From an uncultured Bdellovibrionales bacterium (GTDB taxonomy: Bacteria; Bdellovibrionota; FAC87; UBA2466), in the NCBI GenBank assembly GCA_937903155.1, contig CALCZU010000031.1:1-12408 (forward strand): a stretch of 12,408 nucleotides of DNA, read 5' to 3'. Each line of letters begins with the position of its first letter. The stretch's first letter is position 1. The notes beneath the pieces are model-generated. The model was not told where the DNA came from. It saw only the letters and a list, made by a program, of their open reading frames with translations, and did not search any database. Below are positions 6,477 through 12,408 of the stretch, piece after piece. The translations under genes were made by a program, and so were the position numbers.

Positions 6477-7429
6477 GCAGCACGAATTTATACTTTCAGA
6501 ATCGACTCTTAGTGGTGGCCGACGAGTCCATGCAAAAAACTTTGCAACTCGCACTGAAAGCCTCCCAAAGCGGTCTCGCTGTTCTCATTTCTGGAGAAAG
6601 TGGTACGGGTAAGGAACTCATCGCACGCTATATCCACGAAAAGGGAAATCGATCTGCCGGTCCTTTTGTCTCTGTAAACTGCGCGGCACTGCCCGAAACT
6701 TTGATCGAATCAGAACTTTTCGGTTACGAGAGGGGGGCTTTTACCGGAGCCTTTGCGCAACGAATGGGCAAATTCGAAAGAGCCAACGGGGGAACGCTCC
6801 TTTTAGATGAAGTAAGCGAAATGCCTTACAGCTTGCAGGCGAAACTCTTACGAGTGCTTCAGGAAGACGAGATCGACAGACTGGGTTCGAGGGAGACTGT
6901 CGGAATCGATTGCCGAATCATTGCGACCACGAATCGAAATCCGATTGAGATGATTGAAGATGAGAAGTTTAGAGAAGATCTCTATTATAGATTAAACGTC
7001 ATTCGCATTGAATGCGTTCCCCTGAGACAACGTCCGCTCGCCATCATAAAACTGGCGCACGAATTTATTAAGCAAGCGTGTCTTCGAGATGGGCGAGGGG
7101 AAATCTACCTCTCTGAAGAAGCCATTAAAAAACTTTTGCAGTACTCCTGGCCTGGTAATATTCGAGAACTTCAAAATGTGATCGAGCGGGCAGTATTGCT
7201 AACCGAAACTCCGTTGATCGAAGTGGATTGCTTACAATTCATGGAGTCACTCAGAAAGAAGAATAAGTCAGAAACTCAGAGCCCAACGCTTCTTTCTGAA
7301 TTAGAACAGAACCATATCTTACAAACCTTGGAGTCCAACCAAGGAAATCGATCTCAAGCTGCAAAAACTCTGGGAATCAGCGTCAGAACCCTCAGAAACA
7401 AACTCAAAGAATATAACGAATCCACATAA
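6473..7429 (+). CDS. Sigma-54-dependent transcriptional activator without receiver domain, probable flagellar regulator
   Basis: A 318-residue bacterial enhancer-binding protein that would use ATP hydrolysis to open sigma-54 promoter complexes. The AAA+ domain has Walker A GESGTGKE (41-48), the sigma-54-contacting GAFTGA loop (88-93), Walker B GGTLLLDE (106-113), sensor I ATTN (151-154), the arginine-bearing REDLYYRLN stretch (167-175) and WPGNIREL (226-233). A Fis-type helix-turn-helix follows (about 291-312, NRSQAAKTLGISVRTLRNKL). Only about 20 residues precede the AAA+ fold, so there is no REC, GAF or PAS domain, unlike FlrC/FleR/FlbD-type flagellar activators and more like PspF. I chose the ATG at 6473, which overlaps the upstream stop as ATGA and has GGAG (6464-6467) 5 bases upstream, over a TTG at 6428. 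Its position before the sigma-54 promoter at 7539-7555 suggests that flgB onward is its target. Confidence 0.9.
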   Translation: MSSTNLYFQNRLLVVADESMQKTLQLALKASQSGLAVLISGESGTGKELIARYIHEKGNRSAGPFVSVNCAALPETLIESELFGYERGAFTGAFAQRMGKFERANGGTLLLDEVSEMPYSLQAKLLRVLQEDEIDRLGSRETVGIDCRIIATTNRNPIEMIEDEKFREDLYYRLNVIRIECVPLRQRPLAIIKLAHEFIKQACLRDGRGEIYLSEEAIKKLLQYSWPGNIRELQNVIERAVLLTETPLIEVDCLQFMESLRKKNKSETQSPTLLSELEQNHILQTLESNQGNRSQAAKTLGISVRTLRNKLKEYNEST

Positions 7430-7440
7430 GGAACGGGCCT

Positions 7441-7492
7441 GCCGGTCGTAACAAAGTGAAGCCGGGCAAAGTTTTCTTCTAACGAGGAAAAA
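7441..7492. promoter_or_regulatory. Candidate upstream activator-binding region for the sigma-54 promoter
   Basis: Between the activator gene and the sigma-54 promoter there are two related direct words: GCCGG then CAAAGT after 6 bases (7441-7457), and GCCGG then CAAAGT after 1 base (7461-7472). An inverted repeat follows, TTTTCTTC (7472-7479) and GAGGAAAA (7484-7491), around TAAC with one G-T position. They lie roughly 50-100 bases upstream of the -24 element, the usual place for enhancer sites. The hairpin has no following U-run, so it is a poor terminator. Confidence 0.3.
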
Positions 7493-7538
7493 GTTTCCCT
7501 TCAAAGCTATCCCTGCTGGAATTTTGTGCTTGGGAACG

Positions 7539-7555
7539 CTGGCCTGACGATTGCA
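7539..7555 (+). promoter_or_regulatory. Sigma-54 (-24/-12) promoter upstream of flgB
   Basis: CTGGCCTGACGATTGCA matches the consensus YTGGCACGRNNNTTGCW at all defined positions except two (C7544 for A, T7545 for C). The invariant GG (7541-7542) and GC (7553-7554) are exactly 10 bases apart, as required. Transcription should start near 7566, giving a leader of only about 14 bases before flgB. The site lies in the only sizeable gap of the cluster, directly behind a sigma-54 activator gene. Confidence 0.8.
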
Positions 7556-7579
7556 ATCTATTTATAGAAAACTCTTATT

Positions 7580-7957
7580 ATGCCACTCTTCGATAAAACA
7601 ATTGATACTCTCTCCCGGTCCTTAGATCTGCATTTGATGAGGCATTCTGTCATTGCGGACAATATCGCGAATGCCGAGACGCCTGGCTTTAAAGCAAAGC
7701 GTTTGGATTTTGAAAACGCGCTTCAAAGCGCTGTCGAAGCGAGCGAAGGAAACCCGGCTTCTCGCGAAATCAGTTCTGTAAAAGCCCATATCTACGAAGA
7801 TTTTCAATCCGAAACAGGGCAGGATTTAAACGGCGTAGACATGGACCGCGAAATGTCAGCGCTCACTAAGAACGATATCCAGTACTCGGCAGCGACCCAA
7901 GCGATCTCAAAGAAGTTCGCCCTTCTAAAGTACGCAATTGGAAGTGAAGAAAGGTAA
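7580..7957 (+). CDS. flgB: Flagellar basal-body proximal rod protein FlgB
   Basis: FlgB is a proximal rod subunit in the periplasm, exported by the flagellar type III system. The 125-residue length is usual for the family. The N-terminal rod signature NIANAETPGFKAKRLDFE (28-45) and the C-terminal helix (about 98-120, KNDIQYSAATQAISKKFALL) are the paired coiled-coil ends of rod proteins. The start ATG at 7580 has no good Shine-Dalgarno in the short leader, which is odd for the first gene of an operon. Translation may start on a nearly leaderless mRNA made from the sigma-54 promoter. Confidence 0.95.
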   Translation: MPLFDKTIDTLSRSLDLHLMRHSVIADNIANAETPGFKAKRLDFENALQSAVEASEGNPASREISSVKAHIYEDFQSETGQDLNGVDMDREMSALTKNDIQYSAATQAISKKFALLKYAIGSEER

Positions 7958-7967
7958 GGATTAAACG

Positions 7968-8411
7968 ATGTCTGATTTCTTTTCGTCTTTGGATACCAGT
8001 GCCTCCGCTCTCAGCGCTGAACGCGCTCGCATGAACGTGACCTCGAGTAATCTTGCCAATGCGCAAACGACTCGCACCCCTGAAGGTGGACCTTACCGCA
8101 GAAAAGATGTGATTTTTGAATCTCAACCGCAAAGATCGTTCGCTTCGGTTCTTGAAGGGGAGTTGCACGATGTCCCTACTCATCAAGTCAAAGTCGTTGA
8201 CGTGGTGAGCGATATGAACGCTCCCAAAATGGTTTATCAACCCGAGCATCCCGATGCGAATGCCGAAGGAATGGTTGCGTTTCCCAACATCAATTCGATG
8301 GAAGAAATGGTGAATCTCATCACTGCCAGTCGTACCTACGAGTCCAATGTCACAGCGATTAACGTCACAAAAAATATGATGAACAAAGCTTTAGAAATCG
8401 GAAGGAAATAA
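7968..8411 (+). CDS. flgC: Flagellar basal-body proximal rod protein FlgC
   Basis: A 147-residue rod protein in the usual size range. It has the N-terminal motif SSNLANAQT (26-34) followed by the FlgC-type GGPYRRKDVIF (40-50), and the C-terminal rod helix NSMEEMVNLITASRTYESNV (109-128). The ATG lies 10 bases after the flgB stop, with TAAGGA as ribosome site (7955-7960). It builds the rod together with FlgB and FliE. Confidence 0.95.
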   Translation: MSDFFSSLDTSASALSAERARMNVTSSNLANAQTTRTPEGGPYRRKDVIFESQPQRSFASVLEGELHDVPTHQVKVVDVVSDMNAPKMVYQPEHPDANAEGMVAFPNINSMEEMVNLITASRTYESNVTAINVTKNMMNKALEIGRK

Positions 8412-8414
8412 TAA

Positions 8415-8717
8415 ATGAAAATCGGATCAGTTGATTTACTCCAAAAGGTTAATCCTAACCCCAGTCTTGAAATCGTCGAAAAGTCCCAAGAAACGGGAGA
8501 AAGCTTTTCGGCGTTTTTGGGTCGTTCCATCAACGAAGTGGGAGATCTCTTAAAAGTCGCGGACAAAACCACAACGGATCTGGCAACCGGTAAAGTTGAA
8601 AACCTCCATGAAGCTATGATTGGAATGGAAAAAGCGGAAACCGCTTTCAAGTTATTAGTCCAAGTTCGTAATAAGGCCATGGAGGCCTATCACGAAGTCA
8701 TGCGTATGCAAGTCTGA
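8415..8717 (+). CDS. fliE: Flagellar hook-basal body complex protein FliE
   Basis: FliE joins the MS ring to the proximal rod and is an early export substrate. The 100-residue length is typical. The C-terminal half carries the family pattern: TGKVENLHEAMIGMEKAETA, then FKLLVQVRNKAMEAYHEVMRMQV to the end. The ATG is 3 bases after the flgC stop, with AAGGA at a good distance inside the flgC end. Confidence 0.95.
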   Translation: MKIGSVDLLQKVNPNPSLEIVEKSQETGESFSAFLGRSINEVGDLLKVADKTTTDLATGKVENLHEAMIGMEKAETAFKLLVQVRNKAMEAYHEVMRMQV

Positions 8718-8773
8718 TCTCTTCTAGAATGTAATTCTCACTAAACGTCTTCTTAAAAACTCAAGGATAAAAA

Positions 8774-10543
8774 ATGAACGAAAGATTAAGCCAATACTGG
8801 CGAGATCTCAAAGAATACTTCGGTAAGTTCTCGACGCAGAAAAAGATTTTAATCGGGAGCTTAGCCGGACTAGTCGTAGTCGCAGGAATTGCGATCACGG
8901 TCGCGTTTAGTCAGGATCCTCAACAGGTCTTGTATTCGGGACTTCAGAATGAAGATGCGAAAGCTGTAGCGAAAAAACTTGGTGAGCTTAATATTCCCTA
9001 CAATATTACAGAAGATCATTCGACGGTCTCAGTTCCTGCAAGTTTAGTCCACCGCGCGCGAATGGAACTTGCAAAAGACGGATTGCCTGGACAAGACGTT
9101 GTCGGTTTTGAAAAGTTCGATGGTTCGACTTTAGGAATGTCGACCTACGTTCAACGCATTCAGTACATCCGTGCCATGCAGGGTGAACTCACGCGCTCTA
9201 TTCAAAGAATCAGCGCCGTCAAAACAGCACGCGTGCATATCAGTGTGCCTCCTAAGAAAAGCTTTATGGAGGAAGAAGATCCGCCAAAAGCGTCTGTGAT
9301 CTTAGAATTGAAGCAAGGTCAAACGCTTTCCAAAGCCGAAACCGTGGGCGTGGCTCATTTAGTCGCGAGTGCCGTCGAAGGTCTTAAAGTAAATCAGATC
9401 ACGATCGTGGATACGAAAGGAAATTTCCTTCATCGTCCAGAAGACGGATCATCGCAGTCTGCTCTCACAGGAGCATTGCTTGAACAGCAAAAAGGCCTCG
9501 AAGTCGAATACGAACGTCGAATTGAAGATATCCTCACTCCAGTCATCGGACTTGGAAAAGTGAGAGCCAAAGTCACGGTTGAAATTGATCCTTCCCGGAG
9601 CAACACAACTGAAGAGACTTTCGAAGGCGACAAAGCCGTTCCGCGTAGCATTGTAAAAAATGACGAACAAGTGACAGGCCAAAGACCGAATCCCATTGGA
9701 ATTCCTGGAAGCCGTTCAAATCTTCCCGGAACCGAAGTCAATAATCCTGGCATTCCGATGGCAACCAATAACACCGAAAAGAATACCAGCACGACTAATT
9801 TTGCAATTCCTCGAAAAGTTCAAGTCGTAGACAAACCCTCTGGCGGAATTAAAAGGCTGACGGTCGCAGTGCTGGTTGATGGTCACTATGCAAAAGCTCA
9901 AGGTGCAGATAAGGAAACATTTAGCCCTCGCACCGAAGATGAGTTGAAAAGAATTCAAGAAATGGTCGGCAATGCGGTCGGTTACGATGCTCAAAGACGC
10001 GACAGCATTTCGGTTAGTTCTTTACCATTTCAAACTGAAATCATTGCTCCTGAGGAAGAAGCCCCTACCAGTCCGTGGGATCTGAAAGAACTCCAAAAAC
10101 ATGGCGTCAGAAATGGTCTGATTGTTCTTACGATTCTCTTTTTCTTTTTCCTCGTGATGAGACCGTTCTTAAAATGGCTCACGCAAAGTGAACTTGGCGG
10201 CAGCCGTAAAAATCTCAGTGTGGTTCCTGAGATGTTGCCAAAAACCCTCTCTGAAGTCGAAGCCCTGGTCCAAGCAGAAAAGCTCGCGGACAAGGAAGAG
10301 TCAGAGCGAAAAATCAGAGAGTTAACCAAAGCGAGCGAAGAGGCGCAAAGTCAACTCGTGGCACTTACAAAAGCAAATGAAGAGGCCCAGCAGTCTGAAA
10401 ATCCGGAAAAACAAGAGGGAGAAGATCTCAAGAACAAAATTCTTGAACTCTTAAACAACTCCCCCAAAAAGGGATTCCGGGTCATCCAGGACTGGTTGGA
10501 ACAAGAAGATAACATCCCTATCCCCCTAGTCGCAGAAGGATAA
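8774..10543 (+). CDS. fliF: Flagellar MS-ring protein FliF
   Basis: FliF forms the MS ring in the inner membrane, housing the export gate and carrying FliG. In its 589 residues, a first transmembrane helix (about 25-45) is followed by the periplasmic ring-building domains, starting with QDPQQVLYSGLQNEDA and including AMQGELTRSIQRISAVKTARVHIS split over about 138-163. A second transmembrane helix (about 446-464) precedes a cytoplasmic tail. The C-terminal segment (about 554-589) is the expected FliG-binding region. Between them is a charged coiled coil with a 14-residue near-repeat, LTKASEEAQSQLVA (517-530) then LTKANEEAQQ (531-540). A ribosome site AAGGA precedes the ATG. The 56-base gap after fliE contains only a small hairpin (8726-8738). 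Confidence 0.97.
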   Translation: MNERLSQYWRDLKEYFGKFSTQKKILIGSLAGLVVVAGIAITVAFSQDPQQVLYSGLQNEDAKAVAKKLGELNIPYNITEDHSTVSVPASLVHRARMELAKDGLPGQDVVGFEKFDGSTLGMSTYVQRIQYIRAMQGELTRSIQRISAVKTARVHISVPPKKSFMEEEDPPKASVILELKQGQTLSKAETVGVAHLVASAVEGLKVNQITIVDTKGNFLHRPEDGSSQSALTGALLEQQKGLEVEYERRIEDILTPVIGLGKVRAKVTVEIDPSRSNTTEETFEGDKAVPRSIVKNDEQVTGQRPNPIGIPGSRSNLPGTEVNNPGIPMATNNTEKNTSTTNFAIPRKVQVVDKPSGGIKRLTVAVLVDGHYAKAQGADKETFSPRTEDELKRIQEMVGNAVGYDAQRRDSISVSSLPFQTEIIAPEEEAPTSPWDLKELQKHGVRNGLIVLTILFFFFLVMRPFLKWLTQSELGGSRKNLSVVPEMLPKTLSEVEALVQAEKLADKEESERKIRELTKASEEAQSQLVALTKANEEAQQSENPEKQEGEDLKNKILELLNNSPKKGFRVIQDWLEQEDNIPIPLVAEG

Positions 10544-10544
10544 A

Positions 10545-11564
10545 ATGGACTCCAGACAAAACTCATTGAGCGGAATGGAAAAGATCGCGATCCTAATGAA
10601 TGTCATTGGTCGCGACAAAAGTCTCGAATTGATGAAAGAGATGAAGGACATCGAGGTCCGTCGCCTTTTAGGGGTGATGAATTCGATGAAACGCGCACCC
10701 ATGGTGCTAATCAACAGTGTTCTTAAAGAATACCTTGATAAGCTTTCTGAAAAAGATGAAATCATCTTCGATAATAATTTGATCGAGCCCGAATTGATCA
10801 CAAAAGCGTTGGGGGAATCTCGCGCAAAGCATATTTTTGGTTCTTCCAAGTCAGTTAATTTGATCGAACGTAAAAATCTCACGGTACTCGATGCGGTGGA
10901 TCCAAAAACTCTCGCCGAGTTTTTGGTGGAAGAGCATCCACAAACCATTGCTTTAGTCGTAGCCCACATGGATTACGAAAAGCAGATCGAAATGATCCGA
11001 AATTTTCCGGATTCTCTACGCCCCGAGATTGTATTAAGAATGGCGAGTCTCGATTATGTCTCTCCAGAAAAAGTCGAAGAACTCGATGAAGTTTTGAAAA
11101 AGGAGCTTCTCGGCAAAGGCGTTAAAGGTAAGAGTCAGTTTGGTGGTGTTGCAGGAGTCGCGGAACTCATCAACATGCTGGATAAAAAAACGATGAACAG
11201 TTTGATGACTCGGCTCGAAGATAAAGATCCGATCTTAGCGGAAGAGATCCGTCAGTACATCTTCTCGTTCAGTGACATCGTGAAGATCGACAACCGTGGT
11301 ATTCAATTGATCTTAAGAGAAGTTCCCAATGAAAAGCTTCTTCTCTCTCTTAAGAGTGCTCCCGATGAACTCAGAGATAAAATCTTCGCGGCGATGTCAG
11401 AACGAGCCGCGGCGATGTTAAAGGACGATTTGGGAGCGATGGGAGCCCAAAAAATATCAGATGTAGAACAAGCGCAGAGAGAAATCTGCACAATCGTTCA
11501 GCGATTAGAACAGGAAGGTAAAATTGTCATCGGAATTGGCGAAGACAGCGACATGGTTGCCTGA
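10545..11564 (+). CDS. fliG: Flagellar motor switch protein FliG
   Basis: FliG is the rotor component that binds FliF and FliM and transmits torque from the stator. Its 339 residues show the N domain (about 8-100), the middle domain with the invariant EHPQT (130-134), the flexible GG linker (200-201) and the C domain with the torque-helix pattern FSFSDIVKIDNRGIQLILREV (240-260), then AAAMLKDDLGAMG and ISDVEQAQREI. Key charged positions of the torque helix appear retained. The ATG lies 1 base after the fliF stop, with AGAAGGA as ribosome site, so the two are tightly coupled. Confidence 0.97.
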   Translation: MDSRQNSLSGMEKIAILMNVIGRDKSLELMKEMKDIEVRRLLGVMNSMKRAPMVLINSVLKEYLDKLSEKDEIIFDNNLIEPELITKALGESRAKHIFGSSKSVNLIERKNLTVLDAVDPKTLAEFLVEEHPQTIALVVAHMDYEKQIEMIRNFPDSLRPEIVLRMASLDYVSPEKVEELDEVLKKELLGKGVKGKSQFGGVAGVAELINMLDKKTMNSLMTRLEDKDPILAEEIRQYIFSFSDIVKIDNRGIQLILREVPNEKLLLSLKSAPDELRDKIFAAMSERAAAMLKDDLGAMGAQKISDVEQAQREICTIVQRLEQEGKIVIGIGEDSDMVA

Positions 11565-12327
11565 GGAATTCGAGCCGTTTACTCCTCAAAGGGCAGAGCT
11601 TCACGAGGTTCGCTTTCCAGAACCTCCTGTAGAGAATAGCCATTTTGCGCAAACTTCTGAAGAAGAACACGGGGATTTTTCTCTCCCGAAATCTTTTTGG
11701 AATGATTTGTGGAAGGACCCCGTTCTTTCTGTCGAGTTTGAAAACTTCATCCAAGAGCGCGTCGCGGGTCTTGTCAAAGCCACTCTTGATAAAGATCGCG
11801 ATGCGGCAATCAAGCAAGGTTTCGACCAGGGCTTGGAAGAAGGAAAAAAATCCGGCTTTGAAGAGGGCCAACGCAAAAGCCTCGAAGAGTTCAAAGCGCA
11901 TTACACTGAATCTCGAAAAGTCGTTGATAGTTTCATGGAAGAAGTCATGAGTCAGAAAAAAGCGCTTCTGATCGATCATGAAAAGGAATGGGCCCAGGCT
12001 CTCATTCACGTGATTCAAAAACTCCAAGTCAAGGAACCCAACCTTTTTGCGAACGGGATTAAAAAATGGGTCACCGACAAGCTCCTCGACTTCACAAACA
12101 CTTCCCGAATCCGAATTTTCGTTTCGAAACACGATTACGACCCAGTCAGTCTCATCTTCACAAAAGAAGAACTGGCCCATATGGAAGTCATCGTTGATAT
12201 CGAACTCGAAAAAGGCCAAGTCCGGTGTGACTGTGGAGAAGGCGGTGTTTTCTTCTCAAAACAAAATGGCTTTGCTCTCTTAGACCAGTATCTCGACGAA
12301 AACTTTACTACTGGGAGACAAGAATGA
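11524..12327 (+). CDS. fliH: Flagellar export-apparatus regulator FliH
   Basis: FliH binds the FliI ATPase, links it to the C-ring and regulates it. The protein is 267 residues from a TTG start. The hallmark is a run of GxxxG units, with glycines at exactly every fourth position (99, 103, 107, 111, 115), which builds the FliH helix. A C-terminal FliH/HrpE-type domain follows (about 140-255). The expected VRC-x-x-E segment reads VRCDCGEGGVFFS, with a CDC pair. The TTG at 11524 is chosen because GGAAGG (11513-11518) sits 5 bases upstream, giving a 41-base overlap with fliG. TTGs at 11536 or 11557 are alternatives. No in-frame ATG occurs for over 130 codons, so a non-ATG start is certain. Confidence 0.88.
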   Translation: MSSELAKTATWLPEEFEPFTPQRAELHEVRFPEPPVENSHFAQTSEEEHGDFSLPKSFWNDLWKDPVLSVEFENFIQERVAGLVKATLDKDRDAAIKQGFDQGLEEGKKSGFEEGQRKSLEEFKAHYTESRKVVDSFMEEVMSQKKALLIDHEKEWAQALIHVIQKLQVKEPNLFANGIKKWVTDKLLDFTNTSRIRIFVSKHDYDPVSLIFTKEELAHMEVIVDIELEKGQVRCDCGEGGVFFSKQNGFALLDQYLDENFTTGRQE

Positions 12328-12408
12328 AGGCGTCCCACCCGTCGGTGCGAGGGGCGAAGCGACGAAGCAATCTCGCTGATAACAGGATCGCTTTTCGCAA
12401 AGACTACA
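12324..12408 (+). CDS. Start of the gene after fliH, probably fliI (flagellar export ATPase), runs off the right edge
   Basis: The ATG at 12324 overlaps the fliH stop as ATGA and has GGGAG (12313-12317) 6 bases upstream, the same coupling used elsewhere in this operon. The frame is open for all 28 remaining codons, beginning MKASHPSVRGAKRRSNLA and continuing to RKDY. The residues SVRGAKRRSNLA come from a REP-like repeat (12340-12378), not from any flagellar protein I recognise. fliI is expected here from gene order alone, since no ATPase motif falls in the window. The true start could also lie further right, with the repeat left in a leader. Confidence 0.5.
   Translation, partial: MKASHPSVRGAKRRSNLADNRIAFRKDY
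12340..12378 (-). repeat. REP-like interspersed repeat, copy 3, inside a coding start
   Basis: The reverse complement matches 815-853 at 37 of 39 positions by hand, including 25 identical bases (12354-12378). It begins 16 bases after the ATG at 12324 and keeps that reading frame open. Copies 2 and 3 are over 11 kb apart and in opposite orientation, which marks this as a dispersed family rather than a local duplication. Confidence 0.8.

Noticed and set aside
11527..12219. 230-codon minus-strand frame opposite fliH
   Set aside because: It is a shadow of fliH caused by codon bias. The plus strand encodes a clear FliH with GxxxG units.

Overview
The window looks like chromosomal DNA from a diderm, flagellated, moderately low-GC bacterium, most likely a member of Bdellovibrionota (Bdellovibrio-like). 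This is inferred from three things: a leftmost gene resembling the HNH-endonuclease-like family that is multicopy in Bdellovibrio, a lipoprotein-mlaE-mlaF-mlaD gene order, and a flgB-flgC-fliE-fliF-fliG-fliH cluster preceded by a sigma-54 activator. No similarity search was possible, so the taxonomic call is a judgement from protein texture.

Left part, minus strand (1-3862). A truncated HNH-endonuclease-like gene (1-533) has a promoter flanked by two copies of a 13-bp palindrome. A gene-free stretch of 536 bases (534-1069) follows. It holds two copies of a REP-like repeat, a perfect 12-bp palindrome and a GC-rich island with a very long hairpin. Next comes a compact operon, read right to left: a small lipoprotein, then mlaE (permease), mlaF (ATPase) and mlaD (MCE substrate-binding protein). 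Together these form the inner-membrane part of a phospholipid transporter that maintains the outer membrane. All junctions overlap or nearly touch.

Middle (3863-7579). A divergent 199-base intergenic region separates the mla operon from a plus-strand pair. The pair is a large exported TPR-like protein (4062-6476) and, coupled to it by an ATGA overlap, a sigma-54 activator with no receiver domain (6473-7429). A 150-base intergenic region then carries a good sigma-54 promoter (GG and GC elements at 7541-7542 and 7553-7554), placed just before flgB.

Right part (7580-12408). flgB, flgC, fliE, fliF, fliG and fliH encode the proximal rod, the rod/MS-ring junction, the MS ring, the rotor switch and the export-ATPase regulator. 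A further gene begins at 12324 in an ATGA overlap with fliH, where fliI would be expected. Its first codons are made of a third copy of the REP-like repeat. The simplest reading is that the coupled activator turns on the sigma-54 promoter that drives this basal-body operon.

Most genes belong to well-known families. The less ordinary points are the repeat inside a coding start, the operator pair around the HNH-gene promoter, the GC-rich hairpin island, and the coupling of an exported TPR-like protein to a receiver-less activator.
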